A stretch of DNA of 47,912 nucleotides, from positions 1-47,912 of the forward strand of contig CANFLL010000025.1 of the NCBI GenBank assembly GCA_947447825.1. Direction: 5' to 3'. The notes beneath the pieces were generated by a model. That model saw nothing but the letters and a program-made list of their open reading frames with translations, had not been told where the DNA came from and searched no databases. This DNA is from Chitinophagaceae bacterium (GTDB lineage Bacteria; Bacteroidota; Bacteroidia; Chitinophagales; Chitinophagaceae). Shown in pieces: positions 8,417 through 16,044 of this stretch. Position numbers and translations under genes: made by a program. The stretch's first letter is position 1. Each line of letters starts with the position of its first letter.

Positions 8417-9382
8417 ATGAAGAATATTGTTCTATTTACCGTGTTAATTAGCCTCTTTAATTTTTCATTTGGTCAGGAAATTCCTATTAAACCATTAATT
8501 ACTGAAACTACCAATAAGTCTATCAATAAAGAAGCGGATACGTCAAAATGGAATTGGAAAAGAGGTGGTTTGGTTAACTTTTCATTGGCACAAGGCTCTT
8601 TGAGTAACTGGGCGGCGGGTGGAGATAACTTTTCCTTAGCGGTAAGTTCTTACCTTAACTATTTTGTGTTTTATCAAAAGAAAAGATATAACTGGGATAA
8701 TAACATAGACATTAACTTAGGTTTTGTGCAAACTTCTAGTTTAGGAGGACGCAAAAATGATGACCGGTTTGATTTGTTGAGTAAATATGGCTACAAAATG
8801 GACACTACTGGTAAATGGTTCCTTTCGTCATTATTCAACTTTCGTTCTCAATTTTTTGATGGGTATACCTATAATAACAATGTAGGTACTTTTTCCTCTT
8901 CGGTGTTGTCTCCTGCTTACACCTTGCTTTCTTTAGGATTCGATTATAAACCGAATAATAAATTGTCTGTCTTCCTATCTCCTGCAACTTCGCGTTTGAT
9001 AATTGTTTCCAACGATATTTTATCTAGGCAGGCGGCTTATGGGGTAGATTCTGGTAAACACGCAAAGCAAGAGCTGGGTGCTTTTGCAACAGTAAGTTAT
9101 CGGAATGCGCTTGATAAAAACATTACTTACAAAGGGCGTTTAGATTTGTTTTCGAATTATTTAGATCATCCACAGAACATCAATGTGTATATGGTCAACC
9201 AGTTTTCATTTAAGATAAATAAATACTTCAGTGCCACTTATAGCCTCGACTTTATTTATGATGATAATGTACGCATATTTGGACCAAACAAAAACTCACC
9301 TGCTTTGCAAACAAAGAGTTTATTGGGTATAGGCTTTTTAAAAAGGCTTGAAACAAAGAAAGCGTTGTTGCACAAACTATAG
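8417..9382 (+). CDS. DUF3078 domain-containing protein
   Basis: A Bacteroidota-specific exported protein of unknown function. A signal peptide (about residues 1-19, ending SFGQ) is followed by the DUF3078 hallmark WKRGGLVNFSLAQGSLSNWAAGGDN. The rest is a series of amphipathic beta strands with frequent aromatic residues, for example YNWDNNIDINLGF, and it ends in LGIGFLKRL. The composition suggests an outer-membrane barrel. ATG 8417 was chosen over an in-frame TTG one codon earlier. The gene is transcribed alone, divergent from miaB. Confidence 0.88.
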   Translation: MKNIVLFTVLISLFNFSFGQEIPIKPLITETTNKSINKEADTSKWNWKRGGLVNFSLAQGSLSNWAAGGDNFSLAVSSYLNYFVFYQKKRYNWDNNIDINLGFVQTSSLGGRKNDDRFDLLSKYGYKMDTTGKWFLSSLFNFRSQFFDGYTYNNNVGTFSSSVLSPAYTLLSLGFDYKPNNKLSVFLSPATSRLIIVSNDILSRQAAYGVDSGKHAKQELGAFATVSYRNALDKNITYKGRLDLFSNYLDHPQNINVYMVNQFSFKINKYFSATYSLDFIYDDNVRIFGPNKNSPALQTKSLLGIGFLKRLETKKALLHKL

Positions 9383-9670
9383 CGTTGTAGGACTGCTGGT
9401 TTTAAAAGATATTATTCAATCCTGCTTGCTAGGTAATCATAGTCTTCTTGTTTAATGTACTAAAAACTTGTCTAATTAGGTGCTGTATAAACCAACTTAT
9501 TGTTTTGGCTAAGTTGGTGTTCAGTAAGCTTTATGCTTTTTAGGGTGATGCTATTTTATGTTTTGGTTGTTATTAAATATTTACAAATCAATCAGTTAAG
9601 CCATGTTTAAATATGAGCAATACTAGTCTCATGCTTATCTTTTACTCTTTCGTTTGAAGTTGACGCAACT

Positions 9671-9901
9671 TAGTGATTCGAATGCCTGAAGTAAAGACGA
9701 GCCTTTTAGCCCTCAATTAAACAATATTTAGCCTATATATGCCAATCATTAACCTTAGTATTTGAATACTAAGAGGTTTTGTTGTCAACTCATGCTCATA
9801 TATTAACATGTCTGCCTTTTTGAGGCTAATAACCGGCGTAGATATAGGCATATTTACCTCTAGTATTCGAATCACTAACACGCATTCGTTTAATAATGAT
9901 C
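9671..9901. repeat. Strongly degenerate 21-bp periodic array, about 11 units
   Basis: When cut into 21-bp units from 9671, the word (C/G/T)AAT falls at unit positions 10-13 in the units starting 9671, 9713, 9734, 9755, 9818 and 9860. The unit end is repeatedly close to TTAGCC or CTAAC (9692, 9713, 9734, 9839, 9860). Units 9671, 9755 and 9860 share TAGT..TTYGAAT. This is weaker than the arrays elsewhere in the window and was recognised by its matching period. Confidence 0.45.
9754..9773. repeat. Perfect 9-bp palindrome with 2-bp centre
   Basis: CTTAGTATT and AATACTAAG flank a TG centre. Related imperfect forms lie at 9671 (TAGTGATTCGAAT) and 9861 (TAGTATTCGAATCACTA). The shape suits a protein-binding dyad, but there is no adjacent regulator, so function is unknown. 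Confidence 0.5.
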
Positions 9902-10098
9902 TAGTGCAGTTTGTGTTTTCAATTGAAATAGTAGAATATAAAAGCGAAATAGAAGACTGTTGCGTTGAGTGTAAGAACAATATTTTCAGTACCAAAGCCT
10001 TTTCAAAACATCTGCACTAGGATACAATAGTGTGGTATATCTCATAAGGAATACTTATCAACTTTAGATTGTTCAGTTGCAACTTATTGCTCCTTTTT

Positions 10099-10722
10099 CT
10101 AGGAAAGCAGTTTCACTTCAGATAAACCACTAAAAGCATAGTGCCGGCCGGTTTCTAGCTCAATACATTCATATCTCTTTCTGCGTTTACCTAGTTTTCT
10201 AAACTTCCTACCATTATCAGTGATGAATTCTGCTCCATCGGGCACTTTATCCATAATGATGAAACCGGGGCGGAGGTTCTGGCTATAATTGCGTAGTACC
10301 ATCAATAATTCTGTTTCGCCATTAGCAGTGGCAGAAGGGTTTTTAATAGATTTTTGTAATGCCTTCTCTATTTCTGCTGGAAAAATCTTTTTGCTAACAA
10401 AGTCTTGTAATAATAAGCTGTAATTGTTTTTCCATTCAATGCCATGTGGTTCAACCTTGTTTTTATATTGTTCGTAAGTGAAAAGATGCGCCAATTCATG
10501 CAGAAAGGTAATCAGAAACTCGAACTTGTTGAGGTTGCCATTGATGCTTATTTTATGATTGCCCCAACCTCCTGCATGGCGATAATCGCCTAGAACACTT
10601 CTGCGTTTACGGGTTACTGTGAGGTGAATTTTATATTGATGAATATACGCAACAACAGGCTCAAACGAATTGTCGGGCAAATAGGCAGCAAGTGCCTGCA
10701 TTGGATGTTCTGTAGTGGACAT
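10099..10722 (-). CDS. SprT-like zinc-metalloprotease-fold protein
   Basis: A 207-residue protein with the SprT/Spartan-like core. Its zinc site is HELAH (75-79) with HGIEWK (93-98) supplying the next histidine, followed by a C-terminal basic region (about 170-185, KFRKLGKRRKRYECIE). SprT-like proteins are predicted proteases. The eukaryotic relative Spartan cuts DNA-protein crosslinks, while bacterial roles are largely unknown. The start ATG shares its A with the TAA stop of the upstream membrane gene (TAATG), so translation is coupled. No signal peptide; cytoplasmic. Confidence 0.88.
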   Translation of the reverse strand: MSTTEHPMQALAAYLPDNSFEPVVAYIHQYKIHLTVTRKRRSVLGDYRHAGGWGNHKISINGNLNKFEFLITFLHELAHLFTYEQYKNKVEPHGIEWKNNYSLLLQDFVSKKIFPAEIEKALQKSIKNPSATANGETELLMVLRNYSQNLRPGFIIMDKVPDGAEFITDNGRKFRKLGKRRKRYECIELETGRHYAFSGLSEVKLLS

Positions 10723-11114
10723 TACTGTTTTTTATTCAATAATAAAGCTGCTTTTACATCTACAATAGTGTATAAAACATATAATATCATTCCAGTCACG
10801 ATGGCTAGAATACTTTTTTCTTTACCCGCAATTACCAGATATACAACTGTGGCTATGCCCAAAACAAATAATTTGATGACAGTACTCCCCATTACACTTG
10901 CTGAAAAAACATTGGGATTGGGATTTTTTGCTGCTTTAAAGTGCATGGTTAGCGTGATGGCAGAGAGGGCAAATAATATCACATTACTAAAAATTACTAC
11001 AATATGATTGATGCCATATCCATCCCAAAGGCTAGGGAGTGCAACAAAAAGAACGGTTATTAAAACGAATAGTATAAAGGCAGGTAACAGTAATTTGTTG
11101 AAATTATTATTCAT
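10722..11114 (-). CDS. Four-helix membrane protein, AtpI-like by position
   Basis: A 130-residue integral membrane protein with four hydrophobic segments (about 8-28, 38-58, 72-92, 100-122) and short polar loops. It resembles the small membrane proteins next to F-type ATP synthase genes (AtpI-like), and an AtpZ-like gene lies 11 bp upstream. No a, b or c subunit genes follow. The next gene is sprT-like, joined by a TAATG overlap. The ATP synthase link is inferred from size, topology and the AtpZ neighbour. Confidence 0.7.
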   Translation of the reverse strand: MNNNFNKLLLPAFILFVLITVLFVALPSLWDGYGINHIVVIFSNVILFALSAITLTMHFKAAKNPNPNVFSASVMGSTVIKLFVLGIATVVYLVIAGKEKSILAIVTGMILYVLYTIVDVKAALLLNKKQ

Positions 11115-11125
11115 TGCAAATGAGC

Positions 11126-11323
11126 TTATTTAGAAGTATCTTTTATTACTTTAATGATGATGCCAATGATGACAAACATAGGCAAAACCCAAACAAGTAT
11201 TGGATTTGAGTTGAAGAAGTGTTGGTCAAGCCATTTTCCTGCAAAAAGTGTTAGTCCCAAACTGAAAAGCAGTTGAGTGACTAACCCTGTATATTGAAGT
11301 AAAATGTCTTTGTTAGATTTCAT
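11126..11323 (-). CDS. AtpZ/AtpI family protein
   Basis: A 65-residue protein with two transmembrane helices (about 12-30 and 40-58). The conserved pattern is GLTLFAGKWLDQHF after the first helix and VLPMFVIIGIIIKVIKDTSK at the end. This matches the F0F1-ATPase AtpZ/AtpI family, whose members are implicated in ATP synthase assembly or in Mg2+ or Ca2+ handling. It is followed by the four-helix protein, as is common in this phylum, but the core atp genes are not in the window. Confidence 0.82.
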   Translation of the reverse strand: MKSNKDILLQYTGLVTQLLFSLGLTLFAGKWLDQHFFNSNPILVWVLPMFVIIGIIIKVIKDTSK

Positions 11324-11333
11324 TTATTTTTAA

Positions 11334-11368
11334 GTCGAAAGTTGAAATTTAAAAGTTGAAAGTTAATA
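11334..11368. repeat. 7-bp tandem word run (GTYGAAA type)
   Basis: Five consecutive heptamers fill most of the 68-bp spacer between two minus-strand genes: GTCGAAA, GTTGAAA, TTTAAAA, GTTGAAA, GTTAATA. The same heptamer word recurs at 47720-47775. Confidence 0.7.
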
Positions 11369-11391
11369 AACCATTCATTAACAACAAACCA

Positions 11392-11787
11392 TTAGTCGTT
11401 GGTTACTTCTGTGGCGGGTATCTTAATGGGTACAGTATCAAGTTTTCCGGGGCTTGTGCCATTCAATACTTTCTTTACGCCAGTGAGGTATTGGTCATTG
11501 TATTTAATCGCTTGCTCAAGAGAATCAGTACGAATTTTCAATAGTTTAAATTGTGTTTCACTGTTTTTACTTCCATAACCAGGGATGTAATATTTCATAG
11601 GGGTAAGTACTATCAAAGCAACAGTAAAGCTTACTAATAAAACAAAAATGGAACTCAAGGCAATATAAACTGATAGTCTATCTAATTTAAAAGTAATTAA
11701 CTCCTCGTAGGTGTCATCGTTCATTATCACTAAACGATAGCGATTCCTGAGCCTTTTAAATGTTTCAGATGTATTTAATAATGACAT
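11392..11787 (-). CDS. Short single-pass membrane protein resembling the N-terminus of M23 peptidases
   Basis: This 131-residue protein begins with a basic segment (RLRNRYRLVIMNDDTYEELI), then one transmembrane helix (about 40-62) and a short periplasmic part with a YIPGYGS motif and a coiled-coil-like stretch. This is the layout of the N-terminus of Bacteroidota membrane-anchored M23 metallopeptidases, but the catalytic LytM domain with its HxH is absent. It ends in TEVTND with a normal stop. It is either a truncated derivative or an independent short family. It lies upstream of the AtpZ-like gene in the same orientation, 68 bp away. Confidence 0.7.
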   Translation of the reverse strand: MSLLNTSETFKRLRNRYRLVIMNDDTYEELITFKLDRLSVYIALSSIFVLLVSFTVALIVLTPMKYYIPGYGSKNSETQFKLLKIRTDSLEQAIKYNDQYLTGVKKVLNGTSPGKLDTVPIKIPATEVTND

Positions 11788-12132
11788 AAGGCGTAAAATT
11801 ATATGTTACCAATCAAAAGTAAAGAATTAATGTGTTAGTGGTTTGTTTGCCTAAAAGTTAGGTGCATATAAGTTTTGCGTATTTCAATTTTAATTCTTTA
11901 TCCTTTTACTCATTACCTATATTTTAACCTTCTACAATGCCCCGTGTTTTCTGAATTGATGACAGCAATATGCAATGGATTGATTATATAATTTAACAGT
12001 GGAGCTATAAGTATTTGTAACCTTCTTTAATCATACTACTACAAAAAATATTGCACAGAAGTAGTACACCCTCATTTAAGGGATTATATTCGCACCCCCC
12101 TGACAATACTTTTGCATCAAATAACAAATGAA
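11788..12132. other. Divergent intergenic region
   Basis: A 345-bp AT-rich gap between the minus-strand M23-like gene and the plus-strand lipoprotein gene. It should contain both promoters. Only the plus-strand -7 box at 12107 was recognised. No hairpin, repeat or gene was seen. Confidence 0.5.
12107..12114 (+). promoter_or_regulatory. Candidate -7 box for the lipoprotein-LruC operon
   Basis: TACTTTTG matches TAnnTTTG and lies 18 bp before the ATG at 12133, which would give a very short leader. No -33 TTTG at the right distance was found. Confidence 0.4.
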
Positions 12133-12540
12133 ATGAACAAATATTTTAAAAACATCGTGACCGGAAAAATTGTAATTGCAATGTGTTCTCTAGTTTTAAT
12201 TGGAACTTCTTGCAAAAAAGAAACAGCTCTAACTAACACAACTACTACATCCACTACTACTACACCTTTTGGAAGTATAGTTGCTACAAACTTTGGTTGG
12301 AGTAACGTAAATAAACTTACCCTAAACTTTGTAGGCCAGTCGGACAGAGACTACAACTCTATTTTAAAAGTAACTACTAGTGACAACAGCGTACTCTTCC
12401 AAAAATTGCAAAATGGAAGTGCAAATTTTTCAACTTCTTTTAATGTTCCATCAACTTACCATTCAATTACTGTTTCTTTTGGTGGAATTCAAAAAACCTT
12501 TATCACTAAAAATGGTACTGTTACCATGAACTTAAACTAA
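12133..12540 (+). CDS. Small secreted lipoprotein of unknown function
   Basis: A 135-residue protein with an N-terminal signal (MNKYFKNIVTGKIVIAMCS) and a lipobox-like LIGTSC followed by KKE. The lipidated Cys lies near residue 27. A Thr-rich linker (TNTTTTSTTTTP) leads to a beta-rich domain of about 90 residues with an Ig-like feel. ATG 12133 was preferred to an in-frame TTG seven codons earlier. It is 24 bp upstream of the LruC gene and probably cotranscribed, so it may partner that exported protein at the surface. No family was recognised. Confidence 0.8.
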   Translation: MNKYFKNIVTGKIVIAMCSLVLIGTSCKKETALTNTTTTSTTTTPFGSIVATNFGWSNVNKLTLNFVGQSDRDYNSILKVTTSDNSVLFQKLQNGSANFSTSFNVPSTYHSITVSFGGIQKTFITKNGTVTMNLN

Positions 12541-12564
12541 TCAATAACCACAAAACTTTTAACA

Positions 12565-14856
12565 ATGAAAATGATGAAATTGAGAAATATAAATAAGTCA
12601 GTAAAATTAGCAGCAAGCATAATAGCAATGGCATTTGCACAAGTTGCTTCTGCACAAGTGCCAACTGCACCTGCACAAGGATTTAATGTGTTTGTTAATG
12701 GTGGTGCAAGTTTTTATACTAGCGAAACCGAAGGGCCTGTTGCAATAGGTGGTGATCTTACAATTGGTGGTAGTTATGGTGTAAGTGTTCACAACAATTT
12801 TTCATACCAACTTAACAAAATAAATATTGGTTTACTAGTGGCTGGTAAAGTAAATTACAGCGGAGGAAATAGTTTGCAAGTATTGAACAATGGATATGTT
12901 CTTATTGGCAATCAGAATGGAAGTAAAGCATGGTATGCTGATCAGAACAATGCTTCTTCACCAATACGTATCACGCCAGGTAATGATTACAATGGTTCTC
13001 CAAACATCGCTCTATCTGCAAGTGCACCTAATCTTGGGGTTAGTGCTTCGGTAAATCCTATCTTTCAAGCTAGCCCTATAGATTTTGGTGCAGCATTTAC
13101 TACACTAAAATCTACTTCTACTAGTTTAAGTACTGCAACAGATAATGCTGTAATTTACAACTCACCTAATCAAGGTTCTGTGGCCATTGCACACAGCGGT
13201 ATTTCATCAAACTCTCAAATTTATATCACTGCTCTAAAAACGGGTACTACCTATTTAAATGTTTCTGGTGCTGATTTGAACAATTTTCAAAGTGTAACTT
13301 TCAATGGTCAAAAGCCTGATGCTACCCACCTTTTAGTTATAAATATCAATGCGCCGGGTGCTTTCACTTGGAATGCATATACTAATGGTGGAATAAGTGG
13401 CTCTAATACAGCTTACATTTTGTATAACTTTTACAACACCACTACATTAAATATTGCTGGTAATGGTTCGGTTGAAGGAACTGTTTTTGCTCCTTTTGCA
13501 AACATTTCTAAATCATCAAACAACAGTAACATAGAAGGTCAAGTAATTGCTCAGTCTTATGCTCAAACTGCTGGTGGTGAGATACATTCTTATAACTTCA
13601 ACTCAACTATCGATATTCCTGTTGTTAACACAATCCCTACTGTTTCTGCTACTAATTTTGTTTTCACTAGCACAGATGTTACTTCATTAAGCACTTCTTG
13701 GACTATTGGCAACGGTACAAACCGTGTGGTTATTGCTAGCACAAGCCCTATTACTGCATTTTCTTCATCTTCTTCCTTATTAAGTTCTGTAGCCACCGCT
13801 AGTTCAGTTTATGGTAAAGGTGCTGCGTTGGGTGGTGGTTATGTAGTTTATAATGGAACTGGTAATGCAGTTTCTGTTAGCGGTCTTACTGCTAATACAA
13901 AGTATTATTTCGCAGTTGTTGAGTACAATGCAAGCTCACCATATAATGCAACGCTTTCTTCCTATCTAACTGCCTCTGCCTCTACGCTTGCAGATACAGA
14001 TGGTGATGGAGTGGCAGATATTTACGACGCATATCCAAAAGATGCAACAAGGGCTTTCAACACTTCTTTCCCTGCAACTGGTTTTGGTACTTACCTTTTT
14101 GAAGATAACTGGCCAAGCAATGGTGATTATGATTTTAATGATTTAGTAATGGGCTATAAGTACGTTACTGTTACTAACGCAGCAAACCAAGTGGTTGAAC
14201 TTAAAGCTACTTTAGTGGCTACTGCAGCAGGTGCATTGTATAAGAATGCTTTTGGTATTCAGTTAGATGGTTTGTCTCCTAGTTTAGTAACAAGTGTTAC
14301 TGGTACAGATACCAAAGCCGCTTCTTGGTTATCAACAAATGCAAATGGAACAGAAGCAAAACAGACTTATGCTAACGTGATTGTTGTAGATGACATTTCC
14401 AGAGTATTGCCTACTAAGGATGGTAACCCAATTGTTAACACTATCATTGGTGCTCCTTATGTTGCACCAGATACCATCAATGTAGTAGTAACATTTACAC
14501 CTAATAAAGTTCTTCAATCAGACATTGCAATTAACCCTTATTTAATCGTTAACCAATATCGTGAAAGAGAAATTCACATGGCTAATAAAGTGCCTACAAG
14601 TATTGCTGCACCTGGATATTTTGGTTTGAATGATGATAAATCAGTTCCTGCTTCTGGTATATATTATGTAAATAAAAGTAATTTACCTTGGGCTTTAGAT
14701 ATTCCTGCTGCTATTCCTTATGCAATTGAAAGAGTTAATGTAACTGTGGCTTATCTTAACCTAGCCAATTGGGCTCAAAGTAGCGGAACTAATTTCACTG
14801 ATTGGTATCTAAATAACAGTGGAAACAGAAACGCTGATAATCTCTATAAACATTAA
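12565..14856 (+). CDS. Secreted LruC domain protein with choice-of-anchor A domain
   Basis: A 763-residue exported protein. A signal peptide ends at ASA-30. Residues of about 35-330 form a choice-of-anchor A domain (GFNVFVNGGASFYTSETEGP, AIGGDLTIGGSY, and VEGTVFAPFANISKSSNNSN near the end). A fibronectin-III-like module follows (about 350-470), then a calcium-binding DTDGDGVADIYDAYPKD repeat. A C-terminal LruC domain carries EDNWPSNGDYDFNDLVMGYK, which is diagnostic. Such proteins are surface or matrix proteins in Bacteroidota, but their ligand here is unknown. No T9SS sorting domain was recognised at the C-terminus. A strong terminator follows 28 bp later. Confidence 0.9.
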   Translation: MKMMKLRNINKSVKLAASIIAMAFAQVASAQVPTAPAQGFNVFVNGGASFYTSETEGPVAIGGDLTIGGSYGVSVHNNFSYQLNKINIGLLVAGKVNYSGGNSLQVLNNGYVLIGNQNGSKAWYADQNNASSPIRITPGNDYNGSPNIALSASAPNLGVSASVNPIFQASPIDFGAAFTTLKSTSTSLSTATDNAVIYNSPNQGSVAIAHSGISSNSQIYITALKTGTTYLNVSGADLNNFQSVTFNGQKPDATHLLVININAPGAFTWNAYTNGGISGSNTAYILYNFYNTTTLNIAGNGSVEGTVFAPFANISKSSNNSNIEGQVIAQSYAQTAGGEIHSYNFNSTIDIPVVNTIPTVSATNFVFTSTDVTSLSTSWTIGNGTNRVVIASTSPITAFSSSSSLLSSVATASSVYGKGAALGGGYVVYNGTGNAVSVSGLTANTKYYFAVVEYNASSPYNATLSSYLTASASTLADTDGDGVADIYDAYPKDATRAFNTSFPATGFGTYLFEDNWPSNGDYDFNDLVMGYKYVTVTNAANQVVELKATLVATAAGALYKNAFGIQLDGLSPSLVTSVTGTDTKAASWLSTNANGTEAKQTYANVIVVDDISRVLPTKDGNPIVNTIIGAPYVAPDTINVVVTFTPNKVLQSDIAINPYLIVNQYREREIHMANKVPTSIAAPGYFGLNDDKSVPASGIYYVNKSNLPWALDIPAAIPYAIERVNVTVAYLNLANWAQSSGTNFTDWYLNNSGNRNADNLYKH

Positions 14857-14884
14857 TAGTTAAGTAAACAATTTTTGATAGAGG

Positions 14885-14920
14885 AAAGGGTATTGTTACG
14901 AAAGTGACAGTACCCTTTTT
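14885..14920 (+). terminator. Strong intrinsic terminator of the LruC operon
   Basis: Arms 14885-14899 (AAAGGGTATTGTTAC) and 14904-14918 form a 15-bp stem with two G-T pairs and a GAAA tetraloop. The stem ends in TTTTT. The reverse reading begins with AAAAA, so it can also act on the minus strand. Confidence 0.92.
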
Positions 14921-15008
14921 CGTTAGTACCCTCTTTTCTTAATGCCAAAACAATTTCTTTCTAAAACACTTAGTGCTTCTTTAGTCACTTTTTTTATTAG
15001 AGGTTACT

Positions 15009-15320
15009 ACCAACGTCATAGTTGACGCACCTTGTCACTTAGTTGCGACAACCAACGTCATAGTTAACGCACCTTGTCACTTAGTTGCGACTACTAACGT
15101 CATAGTTGACGCACCTTGTCACTTAGTTGCGACTACTAACGTCATAGTTGACGCACCTTGTCACTTAGTTGCGACAACCAACGTCATAGTTGACGCACCT
15201 TGTCACTTAGTTGCGACAACCAACGTCATAGTTGTTGCACCTTGTCACTTAGTTGCGACAACCAACGTCATAGTTGACGCACCTTGTCACTTAGTTGTGA
15301 CTACTAACGTCATAGTTGTC
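15009..15320. repeat. 42-bp tandem array, 7.4 copies, each unit two related 21-bp halves
   Basis: Full units start at 15009, 15051, 15093, 15135, 15177, 15219 and 15261, with a partial one at 15303. They differ at only a few positions: AACC or TACT at the junction, GACG/AACG/GTTG in the middle. Each unit contains CGTCA-TAGT-TGACG, a dyad with a 4-base loop. The two 21-bp halves share TAGTTG at the same offset (positions 11-16, with CA at 20-21), so TAGTTG recurs every 21 bp through the array. There are no unique spacers, so this is not CRISPR. No protein reading is plausible. Confidence 0.95.
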
Positions 15321-15338
15321 GTTACGAACAACTTTTTT
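15314..15338 (+). terminator. Hairpin with T run at the end of the 42-bp array
   Basis: AGTTGT (15314-15319) pairs with ACAACT (15328-15333), extended by CG/CG inside around a TTA loop, and is followed by TTTTTT. Its 5' arm is the truncated last copy of the array. If functional, it would end a transcript made across the array. Confidence 0.6.
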
Positions 15339-15413
15339 ATTTTAGTAGTTTAATTTTCTTTGTTTTCTCTACTATTGACAAGCAACTATAAAAGTAGAAG
15401 CCACGTATTTGAA

Positions 15414-15617
15414 CTAATTAATCTTCCTTTGTTTGCGTTTGTTAAGAAGGTTAAGTTTTGTTTGGTGATTGAAATATAGGTGAATGATAGTTAGGAACAA
15501 AACTAGGCTTAGGATAATAATAGGTAAATCAAATAGATAAGTAAACCCACCAATTTTGAGATTCATTTTATTTATGGGGTTATCAACAGCTTTCTTAAGA
15601 CTAGATGCTAAAGACAT
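15414..15617 (-). CDS. Possible small single-pass membrane protein
   Basis: A 67-residue frame starting MSLASSLKKAVDNPINKMN, with one strong hydrophobic helix (about 28-50) and a very basic tail (KRKQRKIN). Composition and topology are protein-like, and no other frame in the area competes. There is no recognised family and no clear promoter. It converges with the LruC gene across the 42-bp array. It is kept as a tentative gene. Confidence 0.4.
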   Translation of the reverse strand: MSLASSLKKAVDNPINKMNLKIGGFTYLFDLPIIILSLVLFLTIIHLYFNHQTKLNLLNKRKQRKIN

Positions 15618-16044
15618 ATTTTACATTATTTTTAATTCGGTTGCAAGTATTGCTAGGAATGAAGTAGAAACAGTGACTAGATATGTCTATGTGAACTTTC
15701 TTATTATCATAAATAGAAAATAAATATTGCTTAAGTTCCCACGTTTCGAGCTTTTTACTTCTTCATAAAATAGATAATTAGAAATATGAAACCCAAGATT
15801 TTGTACTTAGTGGTTAAATACTCCTGAGTACATCTAAGTAATTCAATGCTGTTATGCATCCCAAAAATGAATGCTTTGGTTTATGAATATAACGTTTCCC
15901 TTCTTTTCGGAAAAGCTTGCGGACTCCCTAGTTAATTCACTCTCTACGGTATATAAAAAAAAGTGATGATTAGTTCATTTAAGCTATTTAATGAAATAAA
16001 AGCCCAAACCACTACATAAAGACTACTCTTGCATAAACATCATT
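15618..16044. other. Noncoding gap, AT-rich
   Basis: Upstream of two divergent genes. A TACTCTTG, one mismatch from the Bacteroidota -7 box, lies about 20 bp before the ATG at 16045. No repeat, hairpin or gene is visible. Confidence 0.4.

Larger units (their letters stand above)
9383..10098. other. Noncoding gap of about 0.7 kb with periodic sequence
   Basis: No supportable gene on either strand. Open frames of 70-92 codons occur on both strands over the same bases and resemble no known protein. The middle of the gap (9671-9901) shows a degenerate 21-bp periodicity, listed separately, and holds one perfect palindrome at 9754-9773. No terminator was recognised after the DUF3078 gene. Confidence 0.5.
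14857..15413. other. Gap holding terminator, 42-bp array and second terminator
   Basis: A 557-bp noncoding region between convergent genes. In order it holds the LruC terminator (14885-14920), an AT-rich spacer, the 42-bp tandem array (15009-15320) and a second plus-strand hairpin with a T run (15314-15338). The parts are listed separately. Bases 15339-15413 show nothing further. Confidence 0.7.

Noticed and set aside
9717-10020. Two overlapping frames (92 and 70 codons) in the 0.7-kb gap
   Set aside because: They lie on opposite strands over the same bases, look like no protein and cross the degenerate repeat.
11392-11787. Complete M23 peptidase
   Set aside because: The catalytic LytM domain with its HxH motif is absent. 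Only the N-terminal membrane part is recognisable, so no peptidase activity is claimed.
15009-15320. CRISPR array
   Set aside because: Units are contiguous 42-bp copies with no unique spacers and there are no cas genes nearby. The same holds for 40585-40794.
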